The notes under the pieces: generated by a model | Told to the model about the DNA's origin: nothing | The model's input: only the letters and a program-made list of their open reading frames with translations | The model's database searches: none | Position numbers and translations under genes: made by a program | NCBI RefSeq assembly: GCF_964275155.1 | Contig: NZ_OZ193413.1 | Span: forward strand, 992,001-1,056,000 | Length of the DNA: 64,000 nucleotides | Direction of reading: 5' to 3' | Source: Curculioniphilus buchneri | Lineage (GTDB): Bacteria > Pseudomonadota > Gammaproteobacteria > Enterobacterales > Enterobacteriaceae | Shown here: positions 1-9,039 of the stretch, piece by piece | How the letters are laid out: each line of letters begins with the position of its first letter | How positions within the stretch are numbered: position 1 is the first letter of the stretch

Positions 1-613
1 TATAGGCTCCACTCCAACTTTTCGTTATTGTAAGGGTTTTTTTTGACAATTTTTTAAAAGCATCTGATGCATTATTATTACCATAAATTTTTTGCATCCA
101 TAGTAATAAACCTAATCCTGCTGTACTAGATCTAGGATCTGGGTAGATAATTTTCATTGATGAATGATTATTTATTAATTCATTCATGCTACGAGGAGGA
201 TTTTGTAGTTTTCTTTTATCGTAGATAAATGCAAAATAACTGTAATCATAAGGTAAAAAAATTTTATCATTCCATCCACCAGGCAGTTTAAGGTTTTGGA
301 TATTAATATCATGCGGTGCAAATAAATCGGTTTCCCGCGCTGCCTGTATTAGATTGTTATCTAATCCTATTACTACATCTGCTTGACTATTGTGTCCTTC
401 TATGCGTAACCGATTTAGCAAATCGATACCATCTTCGAGTGTAATAAATTTAAGTTTACAATCGTACTTTTTTTCAAATGCATTTTGAATTTCTCGTCTA
501 GGACCCCATTCAGAAGAAAATGCATGATATGTATATATCGTCAGAGTGGACTTAGCTAGTATCGATGTAGAAAAAGTTAACAGTAAACAAAATAACCATT
601 TTTTTGTTAACAC
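1..613 (-). CDS. thiB: thiamine-binding periplasmic protein, 5' part (runs off left edge)
   Basis: Substrate-binding component of the ThiBPQ thiamine/TPP ABC importer, acting in the periplasm. The minus strand reads open from a GTG at 613 to the window edge (about 204 codons), preceded by an AGGAG ribosome site. The product starts with a short basic stretch, a hydrophobic segment and an A-K cleavage site near residue 20, which is a Sec signal peptide. It continues with family hallmarks close to E. coli ThiB: YTYHAFSSEWGP, LEDGIDLLNRLR, ADVVIGLDNN, LPGGW, STAGLGLLLWMQK. About 120 C-terminal residues lie outside the window, as would thiP and thiQ. No TPP-riboswitch core was seen in the upstream 200 bases, although the E. 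coli operon has one. GTG is chosen because no upstream ATG is in frame and the signal peptide begins there. Identity is certain; whether the cut-off part is intact is unknown. Confidence 0.93.
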   Translation of the reverse strand, partial: MLTKKWLFCLLLTFSTSILAKSTLTIYTYHAFSSEWGPRREIQNAFEKKYDCKLKFITLEDGIDLLNRLRIEGHNSQADVVIGLDNNLIQAARETDLFAPHDINIQNLKLPGGWNDKIFLPYDYSYFAFIYDKRKLQNPPRSMNELINNHSSMKIIYPDPRSSTAGLGLLLWMQKIYGNNNASDAFKKLSKKTLTITKSWSGAY

Positions 614-1960
614 GTTAATCTCCTAAAATATAAGGTTATCTACCAGTGTTAAAATAGTATCGATTGAATTTTTCATTAATATGAAAACATTAGAAGCAAA
701 TTAGAACTATTCTAGTATGTTAGTATCTTAAACTTTAAATAATAAGGGAACAGAAAAATAAATAATTTATTGTGAATTAATATGAAATATTAATTACATT
801 AATATAGATTAAATCTACATATAAGTTATCATAAGCTTGCTCTTTAATTACTATTAAATGATATTTGAAATCATTTTATTTGAGTATAGTAATTTTGAAA
901 AAGAACTTATAAAATTCAAATATTGGTTACATTGCATTGCACTATCACTCTCTATGATTGAGTACATTGAAGTTCCTAAGTACACTTCGATTATCTTAAA
1001 TATGATTTTTTGTTGTATTCTCAATCTAAACAGCTATTTTATTTATCCAGATAGATAAACTAAGCTAAGTGTTAAGTTTAATATGACTTTATGCTGAATT
1101 TTATTCAGTTTAGTAAAAAATTGATTTATCCATTATATTTTTTTATCTACATTAAATTATATTAAATTCGATAGTTATCGAATCATTACCTATATATCTA
1201 GATGTAATGATATATCATAGATAATTAGTAAAAAATCAATGGTATTAATATAAATGAATAGAAAAGTGCCACATTAGTATCAATGTGACATTAATCAATT
1301 ATAATTCATTTTTTTTACCTCTTAATATTAAATATAATATTATAATTATAATTATGTTTTCATCTCGTGTTGTTTATCAATATATTTGTAATGGAACAAT
1401 AAAAGATGTATTGATAGAAAATATATAAGTTTAATAGTGAAGATTTATTTCATATATCAAAAAAATGAAAAGAGTATGCTCAAACAGCAGTTAATTTTCT
1501 TGTTATGCGTTGCGTATCCTACATATTTTTTTATAAAATAAAACCTACATTTTATATTTTCTATTACAATATAGGAGCAATATCCAATATATTACAACCC
1601 TATCAAGTTTCTTTGATTTTATATAATTATGTAAAAATTTATTTTAGATAAGTATGAAATGTACTCTAAAATATAAAAAATATACTTTTTATGTTATCTA
1701 TATTTCAATATTTTTAAAAGAAAATGAAATATTTTAAAATTTATATATAACTTTTTCATAAAACTAGATCATCTATAATTTTTAATTATAAATGTTTAAC
1801 TAATATTTAACTATTTATACTATACATCTCAAACTTATACATTTTCTAGTATCACTTAGGATTTTATGTCAGTAGTTTTAACATGGTTAAACTCTCTAAT
1901 TTAACTATTAAAACTAAAATAGGTTAATTTAAAATCGTAAAAATGAAAGAAGAGGGAATT
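614..1960. other. AT-rich gene-free stretch between thiB and the cra relic
   Basis: No gene, RNA or convincing relic was recognised. A 66-codon open frame at 858-1058 has no ribosome site, a low-complexity Ile/Phe/Leu-rich product and no resemblance to a known family. In E. coli this interval would hold sgrR, the leu operon and ilvIH; none is recognisable here. The thiB promoter must lie in the first hundred or so bases but cannot be singled out in such AT-rich DNA. Confidence 0.6.
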
Positions 1961-2967
1961 ATGTAAAGCTGAATGAAATCGCGCGTTTAACTCATATTTT
2001 ACGAAAAATTGATAGCACGTGATCAACAGTAACAAATGAAGTAACGAGAGTCAATAATAAAACAACCAAAGAATTATGACTAGTCATAAGGAGTATAAAT
2101 ATTATCCCAAGATGTAATCTGGATTACGTGCCGTATGTACCAGATATATTAGTTTGATTATTATTCCCAATTTGAAAAATTTAAACTATATTCTCGCATA
2201 GCGCAATATCTTGAATATCAATCACATCAGAGTGGTTATCAGCTATCAATTACCTTTTCAGAAAATGAGCGAGATAATGAAATGCGTTGTATGGAATCTC
2301 TTTTCAGCGCCAAGTAGACTCTATCATTATTTCTATCATGCTTCCACCATGAATATGCAATTTATCAGCATTGAGCCAATGTAAATAATTAGCCTATCAC
2401 TGTTCTAGATTGTGCAATAAATCGTGATCATGTTGTCTACATTGTAGGGATTGATTAAAAGATGCAACAATGTTTTTTAAAAGAATGAACATATTTCCAG
2501 TAAAATATGTACTTTATTTTTGAGCTTGATCAGAACGATCAAAAAATTTTTTACTTGGACAGGGATTTTAACGTAGATAGGAAATAAGATCAATGAAATC
2601 AATTATTACTATTTCAATAATGATAATTGTGCAAATACTATTCATTTATTTAGCTATTATCTAGAAATACAATACACAAACATTGTATTTACTACATCAT
2701 CTTCGCTGCTTCAGGGGAAGTAATAGATGTTATACTACAATGAAGTGGACGTGTACCAAATAATTTGGCAATTTCTACTTTTTATGATAATGAGCTATTA
2801 AACTTTTCAAAATATTCGGTATTAATAGTAAATTAAAGTAACCGAAAAGTTATTTAATGAGCATTAAATTGGTGTTCTCCAGTCTTGATGATCCTCATCG
2901 ACTTGAACTAAATTTAATATGTGTTCGATATAATTTATTCTAACGTGGCAAACTAATCCGAAATTAA
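1961..2967 (+). pseudogene. cra: relic of cra (fruR), LacI-family catabolite repressor/activator
   Basis: Cra is a DNA-binding regulator of glycolytic and gluconeogenic flux that responds to fructose phosphates. About 1 kb can be followed along E. coli Cra from end to end, but only by changing frame and reading through many stops. The N-terminus gives KLNEIARL (E. coli KLDEIARL). Then follow PYVPDI, the stretch DNEMRC, VDSIIISIMLPPEYA (VDAIIVSTSLPPEHP), VLDCAINRDHV (ALDRALDREHF), LAISTFYDNELLNF (LAIATFGDNELLDF) and a C-terminal LDDPHRLELNLI ending at a TAA at 2965-2967. At least a dozen stops and several frameshifts interrupt it, so no functional regulator is made. In E. coli cra lies next to mraZ-rsmH; here an unrelated block (mnmA to phoQ) separates it from rsmH. 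Confidence 0.88.
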
Positions 2968-3547
2968 ATTCAAGAATAAATACATTACTCAAATAATGAA
3001 TCGATCATATGTATTTTAAATTAATATAATAACATGGTTTTCTTTAATTTATTAAAAATAATGATATATAGAAGATAACAAGGATAGTTTTATATATAAA
3101 ATGTATCAAATTTTTTGAATTTATTTTTTTTGAATCGATAAGTTATATCAATAATATTTTATTTTTTCTACACAATATATTTTCAATACTGGTTTTCTGT
3201 AAATAATATATATTAAAAATTAATTTATTAATTTATGTTTTATTCTTAAACGTTAAGATGAAATTATGTGATTCTATTAACAGATATAATCCATATTTAA
3301 TTAGATAATTTTATCTATTGTTAATAAGCTTGATTCATTGTTAAATTATATATTGGTAATTGATCAAGTATTTCGTTATGCTTGTATTATTTATAGCTTC
3401 ATTATCTTTTGATAATATCAACGTTGTCTTAGGTTATAAATAAATTATACACTTGATTTAAAAGGAGAAAAATTCTAGATGAATTAATCATAGTGTTATA
3501 ATCTAATTTACGAGATGCATATTTTCGTATCTTTTCGTGAGGACATA
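2968..3547. other. AT-rich gene-free stretch upstream of mnmA
   Basis: Nothing recognisable as a gene or RNA. It holds the leader of mnmA; GTGAGGAC at 3538-3545 is the likely ribosome site of that gene. Long A/T tracts prevent a reliable promoter call. Confidence 0.5.
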
Positions 3548-4699
3548 ATGTCCAATAAATTTAAAAAGAAAGTAGTTGTTGGAATGTCAGGTGGTGTTGA
3601 CTCTTCAGTTTCTGCTTGGTTGTTGCAGCAACAAAATTACCATGTAGAAGGACTATTCATACAAAGTTGGAACGAAGATCTTCATAAAGGGCATTGTACT
3701 TCGGAAAAAGATCTAATAGATACTTTAACAGTATGCGATCAGCTAAATATTGTCCTGCATATTGTTAATTTTTCCAATGAATATTGGAATAATGTTTTTC
3801 AGAATTTTCTTTCTGAATATCAAAAAGGTCGTACTCCTAATCCTGATATTCTTTGTAACAAGGAAATTAAATTTAAAGCTTTTCTAAAATTTGCCACTGA
3901 TACTTTGGAAGCTGACTATATTGCTACAGGACATTATATTCGTCGTTTGGACGTCAATGGTAAAAGTCAGTTAATACGAGGCATAGATAGTAATAAAGAC
4001 CAAAGTTACTTTTTGTATACTTTAAGCCATTGTCAAATTGCACGTTGTTTATTTCCGGTTGGCGCCTTATCGAAGTTAAGAGTGCGTCACATTGCTGCTG
4101 AACTTGCTTTAGTTACCGCTAATAAAAAGGATTCTACTGGTATTTGCTTTATTGGTAAACGTAAATTCTGCGATTTTATAAGTTGTTATTTACCTAAAAA
4201 ATTAGGGGAAATTATTTCGGTAAATGGTGAAAAAATTGGACATCATCAAGGGTTGATGTGCTATACAATCGGGCAAAGAAAAGGATTAGGCATAGGTGGT
4301 ATGCGTCATAGTAGTAATGCCCCTTGGTATGTGGTAGATAAAGATTTAATGAATAATCGGTTAATTGTTGCCCAGGGCTATGCGCATCCGAGCTTGATGT
4401 CTACTAGTTTAATTGCTGAAAACCTACATTGGGTTAATCGTGAAAAATTAATAAAACCACTTCGTTGCACTGTAAAAACTCGTTATCGTCAGCAGGATAT
4501 CTGTTGTCTAGCAATGCCGCAGTTAAATGGAAGTTTAAGAGTTACATTTAATCAACCAGTAGCTGCCATCACACCTGGACAATCAGTGGTTTTTTACTTA
4601 TCCGAACGTTGTTTAGGAGGTGGAATAATTAAATCACGTCAACTTTTAGCAGACTATAAGTATGAAAGTACTAACAAAAATTGCGTAACTACCAGTTAA
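3548..4699 (+). CDS. mnmA: tRNA-specific 2-thiouridylase MnmA (TrmU)
   Basis: Cytoplasmic enzyme that adenylates and thiolates the wobble uridine 34 of tRNA-Lys, -Glu and -Gln, receiving sulfur from the IscS/Tus relay. The 383-residue product matches E. coli MnmA over its length. It has the PP-loop MSGGVDSS near the N-terminus, the catalytic cysteine in NPDILCNKEIKF (about residue 103), the second catalytic cysteine in STGICFIG (about 201), GQRKGLGIGG, and a C-terminal beta-barrel with CTVKTRYRQ and CLGGGII. A further in-frame ATG at 3515 would add 11 residues, but ATG 3548 has GTGAGGAC in front and aligns with E. coli MSETAKK. The loop corresponding to E. coli NWEEDDGEEYC is changed to SWNEDLHKGHC, so several acids are gone. 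In the ancestral order hflD and purB follow; hflD is now a relic. Confidence 0.96.
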   Translation: MSNKFKKKVVVGMSGGVDSSVSAWLLQQQNYHVEGLFIQSWNEDLHKGHCTSEKDLIDTLTVCDQLNIVLHIVNFSNEYWNNVFQNFLSEYQKGRTPNPDILCNKEIKFKAFLKFATDTLEADYIATGHYIRRLDVNGKSQLIRGIDSNKDQSYFLYTLSHCQIARCLFPVGALSKLRVRHIAAELALVTANKKDSTGICFIGKRKFCDFISCYLPKKLGEIISVNGEKIGHHQGLMCYTIGQRKGLGIGGMRHSSNAPWYVVDKDLMNNRLIVAQGYAHPSLMSTSLIAENLHWVNREKLIKPLRCTVKTRYRQQDICCLAMPQLNGSLRVTFNQPVAAITPGQSVVFYLSERCLGGGIIKSRQLLADYKYESTNKNCVTTS

Positions 4700-4751
4700 T
4701 AACAGTTAAAAAAATATATTTCAATAATAACGTTATTAAGTTGATATAATT

Positions 4752-5310
4752 CCTATACAACAGCTTGAGATTAATTTAAAATTAAAAATTTACTATTGAC
4801 GGGTGGATAATTAATTTAAATCTTACGTCGATAGACTCAATATATGACAATACTTTGAGAATTTTTAAATGAGATCGTAAAATTTACGAGACATATTGTA
4901 TTCATTTTCTTAAATAGGTTTTTGTGCTAAACTGATCTGTTATATGTAGTCTAATATTATTAGAACATAAGATACATAATACTAAATTGCTCAGACGGTA
5001 TTAAGCCGGCGTGCTAATATTTTTTATTTACAGTTTGATCATTTTCGATCGAATGTCTACTATTTTCATCAGTACGATGAGACGTATCATTAATTCATCA
5101 GATCATCAGAACTGCAAATTTACAAGTGCACTGACAGTTTTAAAAACTTTAGGATCCTAACAAGCTAAAATATATTCCATATTGTTAGCTAACATGCATT
5201 TTATTGTTTTGTAGCAGCATATAAATGTGGAAAATTATAACCAATATTTACTCAAAGTCAGCTATGTCGTTCAGCTAAAAAGGCAATAATATTATGTTTT
5301 TTAAGTCCTT
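4752..5310 (+). pseudogene. hflD: relic of hflD (ycfC)
   Basis: HflD is a small peripheral membrane protein, known in E. coli as a modulator of phage lambda CII stability. The gap between mnmA and purB is almost exactly the length of hflD, and in E. coli hflD sits precisely there. Broken similarity can be followed: an IQQL near 4757 (E. coli VQQL), FTRHIVFIFLNRFL near 4880 (LTRYTLSLMVLERKL), SRRANIFYLQFDHF near 5010 (GNRINGLQRQLEHF), NLQV near 5115 (RIQV), then VLKTLGS-stop-QAKIYSILLA near 5140-5195 (VLQSPQVQAKVRATLLA) and an AK-rich end near 5275. The pieces lie in different frames and are interrupted by many stops. Boundaries are approximate. Position and the QAK...LLA match make the identity likely. 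Confidence 0.75.
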
Positions 5311-5335
5311 TTTTTGAGGAGCAGTCGAAAAAATA

Positions 5336-6706
5336 ATGGAATTATCTTTATTAACTGCTATATCACCCATTGATGGCCGATATGGAGAAATACTGAATCC
5401 TCTTCGTACCATATTCAGCGAATATGCATTACTTAAATTTAGAGTACAAATAGAGGTATACTGGTTAAAAAAATTATCATCTTGTGATGCCATTAGAGAA
5501 TTACCACCTTTTGATGATAAAACAACTAAGTATCTTGATAATATTGTTAAAAATTTCAGCATGCAAGATGCAGAACGTATTAAAAATATCGAATGTGTCA
5601 TCAATCATGATGTAAAAGCAGTAGAATATTTTCTTAAAGAAAAAATCATTGATTTTCCTACGTTAAAAACAGTGAGTGAATTTGTTCACTTTGCTTGTAC
5701 TTCTGAAGATATTAATAATCTTGCATATGCATTAATGTTATCCACTGCCCGTCAAGTAATTCTATTGCCGGAATGGCGTAAGATTATTAAATGTATAAAA
5801 ATGTTAGCTAAACGATATCGTGATATACCTTTACTATCACGAACTCATGGACAACCAGCCACACCATCTACTCTAGGTAAAGAGATGGCAAACGTGGCGT
5901 ATCGCATGATTCGGCAATTTAATCAATTAAAAAAAGTGGAAATTTTAGGAAAAATCAATGGTGCTGTAGGTAATTATAATGCCCATATGGTAGCCTATCC
6001 TGAAGTAAATTGGCATAGTTTTAGCGAAGAGTTTGTTAGTAATCTTGGAATTTTGTGGAATCCATTTACTACTCAAATTGAACCTCATGACTATATTGCT
6101 GAAATTTTTGACTGCATAATGCGCTTCAATACTATTGTTATTGATTTTAACCATGATGTTTGGGGTTATATAGCACTAAATTATTTTAAACAACATACAG
6201 TATCTAGAGAAGTTGGTTCTTCAACCATGCCACATAAAGTCAACCCTATTGATTTTGAAAATGCAGAGGGAAATTTAGGATTAGCTAATGCAATAATGAA
6301 ACATCTATCAGCTAAATTACCAATTTCACGTTGGCAGCGTGATTTAACAGATTCTACCGTACTACGTAATTTGGGCATTGGTATTGGTTATTCATTGATC
6401 GCGTATCGATCCACATTGAAAGGAATAAGTAAACTAGAAGTGAACCAAGAACATATGTTGAAAGAGCTAAATCATAATTGGGAAATTCTTTCTGAGCCTA
6501 TTCAAACCGTAATGCGTCGATATGGCATTGAAAAACCTTATGAGACATTGAAATCACTTACGCATGGTAAGTGTCTTAATGCCGAGACTATGAAAATGAT
6601 TATTGATAGTTTACCTTTGCCAGAAGAAGCAAAGGTACGGTTAAAAATGCTAACTCCAAGTAAATATATCGGGCGTGCATCAATCATGGTTGATGAATTA
6701 AAATAA
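5336..6706 (+). CDS. purB: adenylosuccinate lyase
   Basis: Acts twice in purine nucleotide synthesis in the cytoplasm: it splits SAICAR to AICAR plus fumarate, and adenylosuccinate to AMP plus fumarate. At 456 residues it equals the E. coli enzyme in length and aligns throughout. Visible features are the start MELSLLTAISPIDGRYG, the substrate-binding FACTSEDINN, the catalytic-His region SRTHGQPATPS (about residue 170), and the mobile signature loop GSSTMPHKVNPIDFEN (about 292-307) with the catalytic serine. The C-terminus YIGRASIMVDELK is also E. coli-like. A strong GAGGAG at 5316-5321 lies about 14 bases before the ATG. The gene follows the hflD relic and precedes phoPQ, as in E. coli. Retention fits a cell that still makes or interconverts purines. 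Confidence 0.97.
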   Translation: MELSLLTAISPIDGRYGEILNPLRTIFSEYALLKFRVQIEVYWLKKLSSCDAIRELPPFDDKTTKYLDNIVKNFSMQDAERIKNIECVINHDVKAVEYFLKEKIIDFPTLKTVSEFVHFACTSEDINNLAYALMLSTARQVILLPEWRKIIKCIKMLAKRYRDIPLLSRTHGQPATPSTLGKEMANVAYRMIRQFNQLKKVEILGKINGAVGNYNAHMVAYPEVNWHSFSEEFVSNLGILWNPFTTQIEPHDYIAEIFDCIMRFNTIVIDFNHDVWGYIALNYFKQHTVSREVGSSTMPHKVNPIDFENAEGNLGLANAIMKHLSAKLPISRWQRDLTDSTVLRNLGIGIGYSLIAYRSTLKGISKLEVNQEHMLKELNHNWEILSEPIQTVMRRYGIEKPYETLKSLTHGKCLNAETMKMIIDSLPLPEEAKVRLKMLTPSKYIGRASIMVDELK

Positions 6707-6769
6707 ATAGATATTATAAGTAAAATATACTATATCGGGGGGGTATATAATCTTATTAAGTCCTGTCTT

Positions 6770-6804
6770 TGTTTATATAAAGTTTAGCTATTTTCTGAAA
6801 TACT
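6770..6804 (+). promoter_or_regulatory. PhoP box and -10 element of the phoPQ promoter
   Basis: Two direct hexamers, TGTTTA (6770-6775) and AGTTTA (6781-6786), are separated by exactly five bases. This is the known PhoP box pattern (T/G)GTTTA-N5-(T/G)GTTTA, with one mismatch. Exactly 12 bases further lies AATACT (6799-6804), a 4/6 match to the sigma-70 -10 element. That is the spacing of class I PhoP-activated promoters, in which the box replaces the -35. The phoP ATG is about 100 bases downstream. It suggests that phoPQ still activates itself. Assignment rests on pattern and location only. Confidence 0.65.
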
Positions 6805-6907
6805 ACTATTTATAAGTGTATGCTTTTTTAAGAACACAATGAATATTACTTAGTAAAACAAATTAATCTGCTTAATTTATCAAAGTTAATTTTATTTAGG
6901 AGCTGCG

Positions 6908-7579
6908 ATGCGAGTTCTAGTAATAGAAGATAATTCTATTCTGCGTCATCATCTAAAGGTCCAAATACGTGAAATGGGGCATCAAGTAGATGCTGCAGAA
7001 GACGTCAAGGAAGCAGACTATTTTCTTAATGAAAATTCTCCCGATATTGCTATTGTTGATTTGGGTTTGCCCGATGAGGATGGTCTTAGTTTAATTCGAA
7101 GATGGCGAAATCATCAAGTTAAAATTCCTTTATTGGTACTTACTGCTAGAGAAGGGTGGGAAAATAAAGTTAAAGTGCTGGAAGCTGGTGCGGATGATTA
7201 TGTTACAAAACCATTTCATTTAGAGGAAGTAGTAGCGCGTATGCAAGCCTTGATGCGACGAAATAGCGGTTTGGCTTCACAAGTTATAGCTTTACCACCT
7301 TTCTTTATTGATCTTTCACGTCGCGAACTTATGATTCATGACGTTAATATCAAACTTACTGCCTTTGAATATACCATCATTGAAACTTTAATACGAAATA
7401 CAGGAAAAGTCGTTAGTAAAGATTTGCTAATGCTACAACTTTACCCTGATGCTGAATTACGTGAAAGTCATACCATCGATGTGCTAATGGGTCGGTTGAG
7501 AAAAAAAATACAAGCTCATTACTTAAATGATGTAATCACCACTGTACGTGGTAAAGGTTACCGTTTTGATATTAATTAA
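6908..7579 (+). CDS. phoP: response regulator PhoP
   Basis: OmpR-type transcription factor of the PhoPQ two-component system, which in relatives responds to low Mg2+, acid and cationic peptides. The 223 residues equal E. coli PhoP in length. The receiver domain (1-120) has the acidic pair EDN at the N-terminus, the phosphoacceptor Asp in IVDLGLPDEDG (about residue 51), the conserved Thr/Ser in LLVLTARE and the Lys in DDYVTKPF. The C-terminal winged helix (about 130-223) ends with TVRGKGYRFD, the usual OmpR-class wing. An AGGAG lies at 6898-6902. phoQ follows after five bases, so the two are surely cotranscribed. A PhoP box lies upstream. All key residues appear intact. Confidence 0.97.
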   Translation: MRVLVIEDNSILRHHLKVQIREMGHQVDAAEDVKEADYFLNENSPDIAIVDLGLPDEDGLSLIRRWRNHQVKIPLLVLTAREGWENKVKVLEAGADDYVTKPFHLEEVVARMQALMRRNSGLASQVIALPPFFIDLSRRELMIHDVNIKLTAFEYTIIETLIRNTGKVVSKDLLMLQLYPDAELRESHTIDVLMGRLRKKIQAHYLNDVITTVRGKGYRFDIN

Positions 7580-7584
7580 GCTTT

Positions 7585-9039
7585 ATGATTTTATTTCAAT
7601 ATCGACATATAAAACCACTTTCTTTACGCATTAGATTCTCGCTTGCTACCGCTTTTTTAGTCTTATCACTTTCTTTATGCTACGGTATGGTAGCCATAAT
7701 TAATTATAGTATTAGTTTTGATAAAACATCGTTTCGCATGCTTCGAAGCGAAAGTAATCTTCTTTTTAGTCTCGTTCAATGGAAAAACAATCAACTCGCG
7801 ATTGTGCCACTTGACATCGATGTTAATTTTACAGCATTGATATTAATTTACGATAATAATGGTCATATTCTCTGGCGTCAGCGTTATGTTCCCGCTTTAG
7901 AACTATGTTTACGAAATGATTGGCTTACTAAAGCAGGTTATTTTGAATTTGATGCTGATTTGTATACTAGTAGTACTATAGTAGAAAATAATTCTAGTAC
8001 TAGATTCAAATTAAAAAAATTTAATAACAGAAGTATTGGCAATATCTTCTTCACCTATTCAGCAGTAGTTAATCGGTATCCGCTTACCGAACATTTTCCA
8101 CCATTAACAATGGTAGTTGTAGATACTATTCCACATGAACTACAACGAACTGATTTAGTTTGGCAATGGTTTAGTTACGTATTAATAGCTAATATATTAC
8201 TAATAATACCATTGCTTTGGCTAGCAGCGCATTGGAGTTTACAACCAATCAAAAAATTAGTTAAACAAGTACGTGAACTAGAGATTGGAGAACGTGATCG
8301 ATTGCCTGAAAATTTGCCATGTGAATTAAATATTTTGGTGCGTAATTTTAATATTCTTTTGAAAAATGAACACCAACGATATCAGAAATATCGTTCTACT
8401 TTATCAGATTTAACTCATAGCTTGAAAACACCGCTAGCAGTATTGCAAACAACATTACGTTCTTTTCGCACTGATCATAATGCTAATATTGAGATAGTAG
8501 AACCTATTATGTTGGAACAAATTAGTCGTATTTCTCAACAGATTGGTTATTATTTGCATCGTGTAACAATTCATTCAGATCATAATGTATTAAGTCGTGA
8601 GCTACAGTCTATTCCACCGCTTCTGGATAGTTTATGTTCAGCTTTAAATAAAGTTTATCAACGTAAGGGAGTGTCCTTATCATTAGATATTTCACCCGAA
8701 CTAACCTTTGTAGGTGAAAAAAATGATTTTATGGAAGTAATAGGCAATATTTTAGATAATGCTTGTAAATATTGTTTAGAATTTGTTGAAATTAGTGCAC
8801 ATGACAAAGAAAATGCATTACACATTATCATTGAAGATGATGGACCTGGTATTCCAAAATCAAAACGTACGCTTATTTTTCAGCGGGGACAACGTGCTGA
8901 TACGTTGAGATCTGGACAAGGTTTAGGTCTTTCTGTAGCAGCTGAAATTCTTGAACAATACGAGGGTAAGATCATTATTAGCGATAGCGCTCTTGGTGGA
9001 GCTTTGGTTAAAGTTATATTTAAACAACAGGATTCTTAA
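7585..9039 (+). CDS. phoQ: sensor histidine kinase PhoQ with altered sensor domain
   Basis: Inner-membrane kinase partner of PhoP. The 484 residues (E. coli 486) show TM1 (about 16-38), a periplasmic PAS-like sensor (about 40-190), TM2 (about 194-215), HAMP, then the kinase with phosphoacceptor His in DLTHSLKTPLAVLQ (His278), N-box NILDNACKYCLEF, EDDGPGIP and the ATP lid GQGLGLSVA. The kinase half is closely E. coli-like. The sensor is not: the acidic patch EDDDDAE (E. coli residues 148-154), which binds divalent cations and cationic peptides at the membrane face, aligns with RSIGNIF (149-155) and has no acidic residue, with two lysines just upstream. I infer that Mg2+ sensing through this patch is lost, while signalling to PhoP should remain possible. 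The gene is followed by 1.8 kb without genes. Confidence 0.96.
   Translation: MILFQYRHIKPLSLRIRFSLATAFLVLSLSLCYGMVAIINYSISFDKTSFRMLRSESNLLFSLVQWKNNQLAIVPLDIDVNFTALILIYDNNGHILWRQRYVPALELCLRNDWLTKAGYFEFDADLYTSSTIVENNSSTRFKLKKFNNRSIGNIFFTYSAVVNRYPLTEHFPPLTMVVVDTIPHELQRTDLVWQWFSYVLIANILLIIPLLWLAAHWSLQPIKKLVKQVRELEIGERDRLPENLPCELNILVRNFNILLKNEHQRYQKYRSTLSDLTHSLKTPLAVLQTTLRSFRTDHNANIEIVEPIMLEQISRISQQIGYYLHRVTIHSDHNVLSRELQSIPPLLDSLCSALNKVYQRKGVSLSLDISPELTFVGEKNDFMEVIGNILDNACKYCLEFVEISAHDKENALHIIIEDDGPGIPKSKRTLIFQRGQRADTLRSGQGLGLSVAAEILEQYEGKIIISDSALGGALVKVIFKQQDS

Noticed and set aside
858..1058. 66-codon open frame in the thiB-cra spacer
   Set aside because: No ribosome site, biased to Ile/Phe/Leu/Tyr as expected from random A/T-rich DNA, no family resemblance.
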